Under the pieces are notes generated by a model. That model was given only the letters and a program-made list of their open reading frames with translations. It made no database searches and was not told the DNA's origin. DNA of 46,368 bases from Spirosoma spitsbergense DSM 19989 (GTDB lineage Bacteria; Bacteroidota; Bacteroidia; Cytophagales; Spirosomataceae), in contig NZ_KB893578.1 in assembly GCF_000374085.1 (NCBI RefSeq), forward strand, positions 1-46,368, written 5' to 3'. Positions within the stretch are counted from its first letter, which is position 1. Each line of letters opens with the position of its first letter. This document shows, piece after piece, positions 15,420 to 23,826 of this stretch. Position numbers and translations under genes: made by a program.

Positions 15420-16709
15420 ATGCAGTATGCGGAAGCACTCGACTATCTCTATAGTCGGCTCCCGGTTTTTCACCGGATTGGTCCCAAGGCGCTTAAGCCC
15501 GGATTAGATAATACCCTGGCTTTATGCGCAGCCATGGGGAATCCGCAGCAGCAGTTTCGCAGCATTCACGTGGCTGGTACGAATGGGAAGGGAAGTACAT
15601 CACACATGCTGGCGGCTGTATATCAGTCGGCGGGGTACCGGGTTGGTCTTTATACGTCTCCTCACTTAAAATCCTTTACCGAGCGAATCCGGCTCAACGG
15701 TCAACCCATCGGGGAGGAAGCCGTAGCCTACTTTGTTACTACGTACCAGACCCTGATCGAATCCATCGAGCCGTCTTTCTTTGAAGTGACCGTTGCTATG
15801 GCCTTCGATTACTTTGCCCGGCAGCAGGTTGACCTGGCTATTATTGAAACAGGATTGGGGGGGCGACTGGATTCGACGAACGTTATTATACCGGAAGCAT
15901 CCCTTATTACCAATATTGCCTACGACCATACGGATATACTCGGGGATACGCTCCCGCAGATAGCGGCTGAAAAAGCGGGTATTATCAAAGCAGGCGTACC
16001 GGTCGTTGTGGGTGAATCAAACCCGGACACATCGTTAGTATTTAGTAAAACGGCGGAGGCATTGCAGGCACCGCTTTACTTCGCCGATTTACGCTATACG
16101 GTTCAGGATAAAGGAATCCACGCCGGTAAACGGGAGGTGTTGGTAAAACAACCGGAGGAAACGGAAGAGCAGGTGTACCAGCTCGATTTGGCTGGCCTAT
16201 ACCAGCTAAAAAATCTGCCGGCTGTACTGGCCATTATCAATGTCCTTGAGGCTGTATGGCCCGTTTCTGCGGAAGCCCGGCGAAACGGGTTAGCTACGGT
16301 GAGTAGGCTGACGGGATTAAAGGGACGCTTTCAGACCCTGCAAACCAGTCCGATCGTCATTGCCGACACAGCCCACAACGAAGCTGGGCTAGCGGCTTTA
16401 GTGGAAACCGTTGAGACGATTCCTTACCGAACGTTGCGTATTATACTGGGCCTGGTTGCTGACAAAGACCGTTCCCGAATACTGAATACGCTGCCTCAAT
16501 ATGCTGTTTATTACTTCTGTCAGGCTCAGACACCCCGCTCACTTTCGGCTGACATGTTGCAACGGGAAGCTGCCTTTAGTAACCTGATTGGAGCCGCCTT
16601 CCCCGATGTCAACGCTGCCCTGACGGCGGCACTTGCCGAGGCCTCGCCCGACGATCTGATTCTCGTAACGGGGAGCAACTATACCATTGCCGAATTAACT
16701 AATCTATAA
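15420..16709 (+). CDS. folC: FolC, folylpolyglutamate/dihydrofolate synthase
   Basis: This Mur-ligase-family enzyme adds glutamate to dihydropteroate or to folates with ATP, in the cytoplasm. The 429-residue product has the P-loop VAGTNGKGSTSHMLA (GTNGKGS at 53-59), the folate loop YTSPHLKSFTERIRLNG, and the family's metal and Mur-ligase motifs (FEVTVAMAFDYFA, IIETGLGGRLDSTN, ADTAHNEAGL). Length is normal. The ATG abuts the stop of the TonB-like gene, and the trmB start codon follows 2 bp after its stop, so the three genes form a tight operon. Confidence 0.96.
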   Translation: MQYAEALDYLYSRLPVFHRIGPKALKPGLDNTLALCAAMGNPQQQFRSIHVAGTNGKGSTSHMLAAVYQSAGYRVGLYTSPHLKSFTERIRLNGQPIGEEAVAYFVTTYQTLIESIEPSFFEVTVAMAFDYFARQQVDLAIIETGLGGRLDSTNVIIPEASLITNIAYDHTDILGDTLPQIAAEKAGIIKAGVPVVVGESNPDTSLVFSKTAEALQAPLYFADLRYTVQDKGIHAGKREVLVKQPEETEEQVYQLDLAGLYQLKNLPAVLAIINVLEAVWPVSAEARRNGLATVSRLTGLKGRFQTLQTSPIVIADTAHNEAGLAALVETVETIPYRTLRIILGLVADKDRSRILNTLPQYAVYYFCQAQTPRSLSADMLQREAAFSNLIGAAFPDVNAALTAALAEASPDDLILVTGSNYTIAELTNL

Positions 16710-16711
16710 AC

Positions 16712-17371
16712 GTGACACGAAGAAAAACCCACCGTTTTCTGCAAAATGCCGAAAGCCAGAATGTTATTGAAAACGGTAAACCCTTGTATAAAACGATTCG
16801 TGGCCGATGGCGGTCGGCGTATTTTGGGAACGAAAACCCAATCGTTTTAGAGTTGGCCTGCGGAAAGGGGGAGTATACGGTTGGCCTGGCCCAGGCATTT
16901 CCCAATACAAACTTTATTGGTATCGATATAAAAGGGGATCGAATTGCGCGGGGCGCCCGAGCTGCTCAGGTGCTCGGTTTATCGAATGTAGCCTTCCTGC
17001 GAACGGACATAAATTTTCTACAGGAGTTCTTTGTGGAGAATGAAGTGAACGAGATATGGATTACGTTCCCCGATCCGCAACCGCGTCCCAAGCAGGAGAA
17101 GCACCGGTTGACCCATCCACGGTTCTTATCGATTTACAGACACTTGCTCGTAGAAGGAGGGACGCTCCACTTGAAAACGGATAACCCCGAATTGTTTTCT
17201 TACAGCCTTGAACAAGTTAAATTGCTGAGTGATAGTTTACAATACACAACAGACTTATATAACTCCCCGTTGAATCAAATTCACATTGGTATAAAGACAA
17301 AATACGAACAATTGTTCTTCGATAAGGGGTTTACAATTAACTATTTACAATGTAAAATGGGTGCGGTTTAA
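16712..17371 (+). CDS. trmB: TrmB, tRNA (guanine-N7)-methyltransferase
   Basis: The enzyme places N7-methyl on G46 of tRNA using S-adenosylmethionine. The 219-residue product has the SAM-binding motif VLELACGKGEYTVGLA, the acidic FIGIDIKGDR, and the family's conserved IWITFPDPQPRPKQEKHRL followed by HPRFL. The start codon is GTG at 16712, 2 bp after the folC stop; no ATG fits the family's N-terminus. The last codons and the stop fall inside a terminator hairpin. Confidence 0.95.
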   Translation: MTRRKTHRFLQNAESQNVIENGKPLYKTIRGRWRSAYFGNENPIVLELACGKGEYTVGLAQAFPNTNFIGIDIKGDRIARGARAAQVLGLSNVAFLRTDINFLQEFFVENEVNEIWITFPDPQPRPKQEKHRLTHPRFLSIYRHLLVEGGTLHLKTDNPELFSYSLEQVKLLSDSLQYTTDLYNSPLNQIHIGIKTKYEQLFFDKGFTINYLQCKMGAV

Positions 17372-17387
17372 CTTACCACACCCATTT
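17355..17387 (+). terminator. Terminator hairpin at the end of trmB
   Basis: AAATGGGTGCGGT (17355-17367) pairs with ACCACACCCATTT (17375-17387) with one mismatch and a 7-nt loop. It spans the trmB stop codon and is followed by AT-rich sequence. It would end the tonB-folC-trmB transcript before the convergent gap gene. Confidence 0.6.
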
Positions 17388-17456
17388 GTAATTAATTAAC
17401 TTTATTAATGTAAACTACCTCATTAGGGCTAAAATTTACATTGTTATATTGTTGCC

Positions 17457-18494
<1,038 letters not shown>

Positions 18495-18532
18495 TTAAAT
18501 GAGCGGATACATAATAACCGATAGGGGAGGTT

Positions 18533-18702
18533 TTAGTAATAGTCAGATCATATTTTAGTAATTAGTAGTAAGAACGGACAAAAATTAGTATTATAATAGT
18601 CTTTTACTAAATATGAGTAGTATTATTAGCATTAATTACTAATAATCTTAGTAAATGCTAATAGTTATACTAAGATTATTTACTAATTTCTATCTTTACT
18701 AA
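18533..18702. repeat. Cluster of TTAGTAA/TTACTAA heptamers
   Basis: Exact copies are at 18533, 18555, 18604, 18636, 18648, 18680 and 18696 (start positions), in both orientations, with several near copies between. Within the cluster, AATAATCTTAGTA (18641-18653) pairs perfectly with TACTAAGATTATT (18668-18680) around a 14-nt loop. A palindrome of the same word lies before the DUF4142 gene at 27561-27591. The cluster may be a regulator-binding array. Confidence 0.6.
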
Positions 18703-19074
18703 ATTGTAATCCTGAACTAAATAATGTAGTATATCTTTTTAGTATATGATCCTATTATTTACTCTATGCTTAATTAGCTAGCCTACCAGATTAGGCACTA
18801 TATGCATAACCAGACTGCTAGCTTATTTATTTTACGTTTAACCACCTGTTTAAAACGGTCTTGCAGGACATTTTGCGTTATCAGCGACTATCCACTTGAT
18901 AATGCTCTGCACTCACATCACGATCTCGTGTTGCAAATGAGGTCTTCCAGTCTTACTTACAGTACCGTGTTCACGACTGGTCTGACAAACCATTTATCCA
19001 CTGTCCTGCTGCTTAATAATCGTCACTATTTACGATTCGGTAAATTTTTCCTGTTTCATTTCTTCTTGTGATGA

Positions 19075-19119
19075 CCAGTGAAAGGTAGTTTCTTCTCTAC
19101 TTTTCACTGGCTCGTTTTT
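19075..19119 (+). terminator. Orphan terminator-like hairpin
   Basis: The arms 19075-19088 and 19097-19110 pair over 14 bp with one G-U wobble around an 8-nt loop, followed by CTCG and five T at 19115-19119. It points rightwards but no gene precedes it on the plus strand, which suggests an unannotated RNA upstream or a relic. Confidence 0.55.
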
Positions 19120-19682
19120 AGCAGGGAAGGATTGAACCACCAGTCTCTTTGTTAAACTATTACATTCCATATACTCGATATGGGTTATAAGTGAGTCCTA
19201 AAGCTGGATTCATACCCTCTAGGCATATACGCTAGGCAATCCAACAATGTCTTCCTCGAAACAGGTAAAAGGGAGCTGTTAATAAAGCGCTGAATAAATT
19301 AATCCCAACTCATTTTATCCTATCATCCGTCAAGACCTAGACCATACACGCTAATAATAATGGGTAAGCAGGTGGTGACAAGTTATCGCCTTGGCACCTG
19401 TTAGAAAAAAAGTACAATCTTTTTAAATTAAAGGATAAGATTGATAAATTGGCAAGCATTTTGATATTTAAGTTACATGATTCAGCTACTCCTAATCATT
19501 CTATCTGCCTCGGTAGGGGAGTCGCTATCAGAAATCATCTCTGTAACTACTCCGCTCGCTACAAATTTTCCAATGCTTATACGATAACTATAATCGCCTT
19601 CTTTGTACCTTTGGTAAAACATAGCAGTCAGTATTTATACTATTGATGTATAACAATATAAAATTTTGTAGTAATTTTTATA

Positions 19683-19713
19683 TTGCTCATATTCAGTGGT
19701 TTATATACCTTTA
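19683..19713 (+). promoter_or_regulatory. Possible dapD promoter
   Basis: TTG at 19683-19685 is followed after 20 bp by TACCTTTA at 19706-19713, one base off TAnnTTTG. This lies 23 bp before the dapD ATG. It is weak evidence, though pyrG has the same TACCTTTA upstream. Confidence 0.35.
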
Positions 19714-19735
19714 CTTTAACTTTTACTTTATTTAA

Positions 19736-20551
19736 ATGGTACAGGAAATTGAGGCAATTTGGGAGAATCGCTCATTATTAACCGATGGGGAATCTCTCAA
19801 TACTATACGGAAAGTAATTGATCTATTAGATAGGGGAGAGCTTCGGGTGGCTACTCCGCCAGCGAATGAAACCGATTCCTGGACAGTGAATGAATGGGTA
19901 AAAAAGGCTATTCTTTTATACTTCTCCAGCCAGAAGATGCAAGCTGAAGAAGTAGGCATTTTTACCTTCAATGACAAAATTCCTCTAAAGACAAATTTTG
20001 CTGAGGCTAAAGTTAGAGCTGTTCCACCAGCGGTTGCACGTTATGGATCATTCCAGGCACCGGGCGTTATTCTCATGCCATCCTATGTGAACATTGGCGC
20101 CTATGTAGACGAGCGTACTATGGTCGACACCTGGGCAACGGTTGGGAGCTGCGCCCAGATTGGGAAAGACGTTCACCTGAGTGGGGGAGTTGGAATAGGG
20201 GGGGTCCTGGAACCACCCCAGGCGGCACCCGTTATTATTGAGGACGGTGCTTTCATTGGTTCACGCTGTATTGTCGTTGAGGGAGCACACATTGGTAAAC
20301 GGGCTGTATTAGGAGCAGGCGTCACAATCACGGGCTCGTCAAAAATTATTGATGTGACAGGAAACGAACCAGTCGAATATAAAGGCTACGTTCCTGCTAA
20401 TTCAGTTGTCATCCCGGGAAGTTATGCTAAAAAGTTTCCAGCGGGAGAATATCATGTTCCCTGTGCAATCATAATCGGTCAACGAAAAGCCTCAACCGAT
20501 CTTAAAACATCCTTAAATGACGCGCTACGCGAAAACAACATATCTGTTTAA
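19736..20551 (+). CDS. dapD: DapD, tetrahydrodipicolinate N-succinyltransferase
   Basis: The enzyme transfers succinyl from succinyl-CoA to tetrahydrodipicolinate in the succinylase route to diaminopimelate and lysine. The 271-residue product has a helical N-domain and then a left-handed beta-helix built from hexapeptide repeats (about residues 100-215), with the family signatures VNIGAYVDERTMVDTWATVG, VHLSGGVGIGGVLEPPQA and AFIGSRCIVVEGAHIGKRAV. Length is normal. It is a single-gene unit closed by a perfect 24-bp terminator hairpin. Its codons are more AT-rich than those of genes on either side of the 17-22 kb patch. Confidence 0.97.
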   Translation: MVQEIEAIWENRSLLTDGESLNTIRKVIDLLDRGELRVATPPANETDSWTVNEWVKKAILLYFSSQKMQAEEVGIFTFNDKIPLKTNFAEAKVRAVPPAVARYGSFQAPGVILMPSYVNIGAYVDERTMVDTWATVGSCAQIGKDVHLSGGVGIGGVLEPPQAAPVIIEDGAFIGSRCIVVEGAHIGKRAVLGAGVTITGSSKIIDVTGNEPVEYKGYVPANSVVIPGSYAKKFPAGEYHVPCAIIIGQRKASTDLKTSLNDALRENNISV

Positions 20552-20598
20552 CATAAATAGTTAATAATGTATATTAACATCTATATACATTATACCTA

Positions 20599-20652
20599 TT
20601 GAACATAAAAAATGGCAATTGATATAAATCAATTGCCATTTTTTATGTTCAA
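20599..20652. terminator. Perfect 24-bp bidirectional terminator hairpin after dapD
   Basis: The arms 20599-20622 and 20629-20652 are exact reverse complements with a 6-nt loop (TATAAA). Each arm has a run of six A on the left and six T on the right, so it can terminate from both sides. The length of the perfect stem is well above what a terminator needs. Confidence 0.85.
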
Positions 20653-20690
20653 CGATTTACAATATCATTTATAAATGACAAAACAGGTAA

Positions 20691-20722
20691 TTGTGATTAA
20701 TGTCATTTTACATATATATTTG
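20691..20722 (+). promoter_or_regulatory. Promoter of the HTH regulator gene
   Basis: TTG at 20691-20693, a 21-bp spacer and TATATTTG at 20715-20722 fit the Bacteroidota TTG/TAnnTTTG promoter. The leader would be about 60 nt. Confidence 0.65.
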
Positions 20723-20788
20723 TAACGATACATGCCTGTTTACATTGAAAATAGGCATCGTTTCTATAACTTGTAATCAAAGGGGTCA

Positions 20789-21310
20789 ATGACTATAAAT
20801 GACAAAATTAAACAGATACTTATTGAGAAAAATTTGACTCCATCTTATTTCGCAGATGAGATAGGCGTTCAACGATCCAGTATCTCGCACATTCTCTCGG
20901 GTCGAAACCGCCCCAGTTTTGATATTATTCAGAAAATAATCCGTCGCTTTCCCGAATTGGGCTACGAATGGATTATGGAAGAAGAGAATCAAGCTGGAGG
21001 CAATGACCGACAGATGCCACCACCAGGGTCAAATTACAGTAATAGGGGAGTTGGTCGACCGGCGCAAAACCGCCCTGATCAATTTAACACGGTACAGGCC
21101 GGCATTTCCTATGCGAATCCCCCCCAATCTGTTGCTGCTGGTATTCGTAGTCAACGAAATGAAATTCCACCCCAAAATATGGTAGTACAAGCGGATGATA
21201 ATCAATCCAGTGAACCGTTTACTGCCAGCGCAACGGGGGAGAAAAAGGTAGAACGAATTCTAATTTTTTATACAGACGGCTCTTTCCGGGAATTCACCCC
21301 AACGGTATAA
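20789..21310 (+). CDS. HTH (XRE-type) transcriptional regulator
   Basis: The 173-residue product has an N-terminal helix-turn-helix of the XRE/Cro type (about residues 3-60, SYFADEIGVQRSSISHILSG being the helix-turn-helix core). A long, low-complexity middle rich in Pro, Gln and Asn follows. A short conserved-looking C-terminus, KKVERILIFYTDGSFREFTP, could be a strand pair for oligomerisation or ligand sensing. No partner gene is adjacent and its targets are unknown. It has its own TTG/TATATTTG promoter. Confidence 0.85.
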   Translation: MTINDKIKQILIEKNLTPSYFADEIGVQRSSISHILSGRNRPSFDIIQKIIRRFPELGYEWIMEEENQAGGNDRQMPPPGSNYSNRGVGRPAQNRPDQFNTVQAGISYANPPQSVAAGIRSQRNEIPPQNMVVQADDNQSSEPFTASATGEKKVERILIFYTDGSFREFTPTV

Positions 21311-21619
21311 GTAAAGGAAAAATTCAGGTATTTTGAAGCTAAAAATGATTTGCTAATTATTCCCACTTTGTTCAGTAAAGTGCTCTCTAATGCGTTAAAA
21401 CTGCATTTTTATCCCCAATTTCGGCTAACTTCCTGTAAAGCAATACTTTAGTGTTCCACGTGGATAATTATTAATTAAACCCGAAAAAATGTACGTATAA
21501 CCGTATTTTCGCTTACAGTACACCTAATTGCCAGGCAAAGGAATACCGATGTCAATTACTTCCATTACCCGTACGGTCCCTGTGCTGGCTGGCTACCATT
21601 CGTCTCTTACTTCTTATAG
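21311..21619. other. Gene-free stretch before the DUF3078 relic
   Basis: No credible gene is seen. The stretch separates the HTH gene from the decayed DUF3078 fragment. Part of it (about 21550-21619) may be the eroded upstream half of that gene, since the fragment frame is closed by a TAG at 21617-21619. Confidence 0.4.
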
Positions 21620-21997
21620 GAACCACTTAACGGTATCGTTAAAACGCATAACAGACACTACGTAAGAGTGTCGCAGTTTGCCACCGGTTACTCAGAGTCA
21701 TTTGGTTTAGGATACGAACTAACGGGTGATTTCAACCTTCAACTGGGTTTGTTAACGATTCAGCAAACGATCGTAACCGATCCAACCCTACAGGGCTACG
21801 TTCCTCAGAACTATGGTGTACCACTTGATCAGACCAGCCAAACGGAGATAACGTTTCAATTAGTGGCTAATTACGCCCATGCTATAGCCAGTAATATCAA
21901 TCTTAATTTTCGCTATCAACTTTTCGCTGATTACCAGGATCTGGTTGCCACTGATCACCGACTTGATTTGATAATCACGGGTAAGATTAATAATTAA
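21620..21997 (+). pseudogene. Decayed DUF3078-like outer-membrane/beta-barrel gene fragment
   Basis: The frame opens right after a stop at 21617 and has no good start codon (a GTG at 21668 is internal to the homology-like part). It encodes HYVRVSQFATGYSESFGLGY, then QTIVTDPTLQGYVPQNYGVP, EITFQLVANYAHAIASNINL and FRYQLFADYQDL, a pattern I associate with the C-terminal beta strands of DUF3078 proteins of Bacteroidota. The whole N-terminal half and the final strand after LIITGKINN are missing. I read it as the remnant of a longer gene; the family assignment is from memory of the pattern and is moderate. Confidence 0.5.
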
Positions 21998-22079
21998 TGC
22001 CAACCTCAGCGGAGTCATCCTGCAGGACCAGGATAACAAGATTTAGTACAGTTAGGCCCTATCATCGGTTTCCTTCTGA

Positions 22080-22141
22080 CTTTGTACTAATTCTTTGTAC
22101 TAATTGATACAATACATTCTATTTGATACAATACATTCTAT
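22080..22141. repeat. Two adjacent perfect tandem duplications
   Basis: A 13-bp unit, CTTTGTACTAATT, is present twice (22080-22092, 22093-22105). A 19-bp unit, TTGATACAATACATTCTAT, follows twice (22104-22122, 22123-22141), overlapping the first by 2 bp. They look like recent slippage duplications in the AT-rich gap behind the DUF3078 relic. Confidence 0.85.
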
Positions 22142-22204
22142 GGTCAAGCTATTTCAGGGTTATACACTTTGTTGTATAATTTATATTATGTTAAGTAGAT
22201 CAAC

Positions 22205-22238
22205 AAAAAAGAAGGGCTGGTATTATACCAGCCCTTCT
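22205..22238 (-). terminator. Rho-independent terminator of the secreted TPR gene
   Basis: On the minus strand a perfect 13-bp stem (22226-22238 with 22210-22222) with a 3-nt loop is followed by six T (22205-22210 on the plus strand are A). It lies 11 bp after the TPR gene's stop codon. Confidence 0.88.
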
Positions 22239-22248
22239 CTATCAGTTA

Positions 22249-23682
22249 CTAAGGCTCGATACAAGCCACCTTCTTCTCTTCAAACTCCTTCAACACACGC
22301 TGCGTCGTTTCGAGGTTGGTCATCAAATCGGGTTCTTCTTTTACTGCTTTAGCTTTCAAAAAGTACGGTAACGCCTGTTTGAATTTACCACATACTTTGC
22401 CATCCGCTTCTTTACCTACCTTGGTGTATTCGGCCATCGACATCTTATCGACACCCTGCTTCATTTTAACCGCTTCGTTAAAAACGTACACACCCATGTT
22501 GTAATTGGCATCGTAGTTATTAGGATCAACAGCCAGTGCTTTTCCCAGATACTGTTTTTCAAGTGCCAGATTGTCTTCCTGTTGCTTTTTCAGATCGGCC
22601 AGTTTTTTCTCACCGGCCGCAACGGATGACGCATTGGCTGCCGCTTCTTTAGCAGCCGCATCCAGTTTAGCTAACTCAACTTTCTGCTCCGCCAACCGCT
22701 TTTGCACATCAGCCAGCTGACGTTTCACTTCTGCCGTCTTACTCTGCTTATTCAGACGGGCAATCTCACTATTATAGGCATCAATAATGCTTTTGGAATC
22801 AGCCAGTTGTTTTGCCGTGTTATCCCCCTTCTTGGAAGAACTTTCCAGTTTCCTGATTTCTTCGTCTTCTTTATGGGCAATATTGTTATAGACAATCGAG
22901 AGATTAACCAGATTCTGAACATTATTCGGATCTTTCTCTACCATCTGCTTCATGCTGGCGATAGCCTCATCCATTTTGTTGGAAGTCAACATGATATTGA
23001 TCTTCTCATTGGCCAGATCTTTATTCGAAGGATCCAGGGCAATACCTTTATCCAGCGTTGCCAGAGCCTTGTCCATGTCGTTATCTGCCCGGTAAAGCAT
23101 CGCCAGTGAACCATAAATAGCTACGTCCTTTCCCCCACCGGCAATGTATTTTTCCAGCTGCGCTTTGGCCGTTACATTATCTTTCACCTGCTGGGCCGCA
23201 ATCGCCGAATACAGTGGCGCCAGTGTATCCTTTGGGTTGATATCACCCGCTACGCTTAGCGACTTGATGGCATCTGCGTAATTTTTCGACTGGAATTTAG
23301 CTACCCCCTGCTGCATGAAGGCATTGTACAGGTTCTGGCTTTTCAACGCTTCTTCTGCTTCCTTAGCTAATTTACCCGGATTGCCTTTCTTATCTTTATC
23401 CAGTTCAATAACCTTTTTGTACGATTCATAGGCAGTAGTTGCTGCAGCAGAGTCCAGCTTGATGTTACCACTGATGGCAATATTCTGATACGTTTTAGCC
23501 CGGTCCATCCAGGTACTGGCTTTGCTACCTGCTTTTTCTTCGGTAATATCTTTATCGCTTTTTTCTTTTTCCTTTTTAAAAGCGTCAAGGGCAGCCTGGT
23601 CCACTGCTGCGGAACCAGTTTGCTGTGCGTACGCCCCTACTGAGAGGCAACACGCGACGAGAATAACAAAAATTTGTTTCAT
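22249..23682 (-). CDS. Secreted TPR/coiled-coil protein
   Basis: The 477-residue product has a Sec signal peptide (MKQIFVILVACCLSVGAYA, cleaved near residue 19). Tetratricopeptide repeats fill about residues 90-280 and 370-470, for example AIKSLSVAGDINPKDTLAPL and ALATLDKGIALDPSNKDLA. Between them is a long charged coiled coil (about 290-370, rich in KRQLADVQKRLAEQKVELAK). The architecture suggests a periplasmic scaffold; no catalytic motif is seen and its partner is unknown. It lies downstream of gyrA on the same strand but is separated from it by a hairpin. Confidence 0.85.
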   Translation of the reverse strand: MKQIFVILVACCLSVGAYAQQTGSAAVDQAALDAFKKEKEKSDKDITEEKAGSKASTWMDRAKTYQNIAISGNIKLDSAAATTAYESYKKVIELDKDKKGNPGKLAKEAEEALKSQNLYNAFMQQGVAKFQSKNYADAIKSLSVAGDINPKDTLAPLYSAIAAQQVKDNVTAKAQLEKYIAGGGKDVAIYGSLAMLYRADNDMDKALATLDKGIALDPSNKDLANEKINIMLTSNKMDEAIASMKQMVEKDPNNVQNLVNLSIVYNNIAHKEDEEIRKLESSSKKGDNTAKQLADSKSIIDAYNSEIARLNKQSKTAEVKRQLADVQKRLAEQKVELAKLDAAAKEAAANASSVAAGEKKLADLKKQQEDNLALEKQYLGKALAVDPNNYDANYNMGVYVFNEAVKMKQGVDKMSMAEYTKVGKEADGKVCGKFKQALPYFLKAKAVKEEPDLMTNLETTQRVLKEFEEKKVACIEP

Positions 23683-23761
23683 GTGTAATCGGGGTTGTTT
23701 TTTTTAATTCAGTAACGAAATTACGGATTCTGTCCGTATAAGCATGACCATCTACAAATTG

Positions 23762-23805
23762 TTTGAGCCGCCCTACTGATTTTTGGTCAATACGAACGGC
23801 TCAAA
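23762..23805 (-). terminator. Hairpin between gyrA and the TPR gene
   Basis: TTTGAGCCG (23762-23770) pairs with CGGCTCAAA (23797-23805) around a 26-nt loop, 22 bp after the gyrA stop. It lacks a strong T-run on the minus strand, so its role as a terminator is only likely. Confidence 0.45.
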
Positions 23806-23826
23806 ACTGGACTATTTATTCACTTA

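Noticed and set aside
18802..19071. An 89-codon open frame in the gap-dapD region.
   Set aside because: It has no motif, promoter or compositional support and reads as chance in a low-complexity stretch, ending next to a hairpin.
19120..19260. tRNA genes on the minus strand (T-arm-like GGTTCAATCC and GGGTATGAATCC).
   Set aside because: The T-arm of the first has a mismatch, no acceptor stem or D-arm pairs with it, and the second has no closing acceptor stem. At most these are relics.
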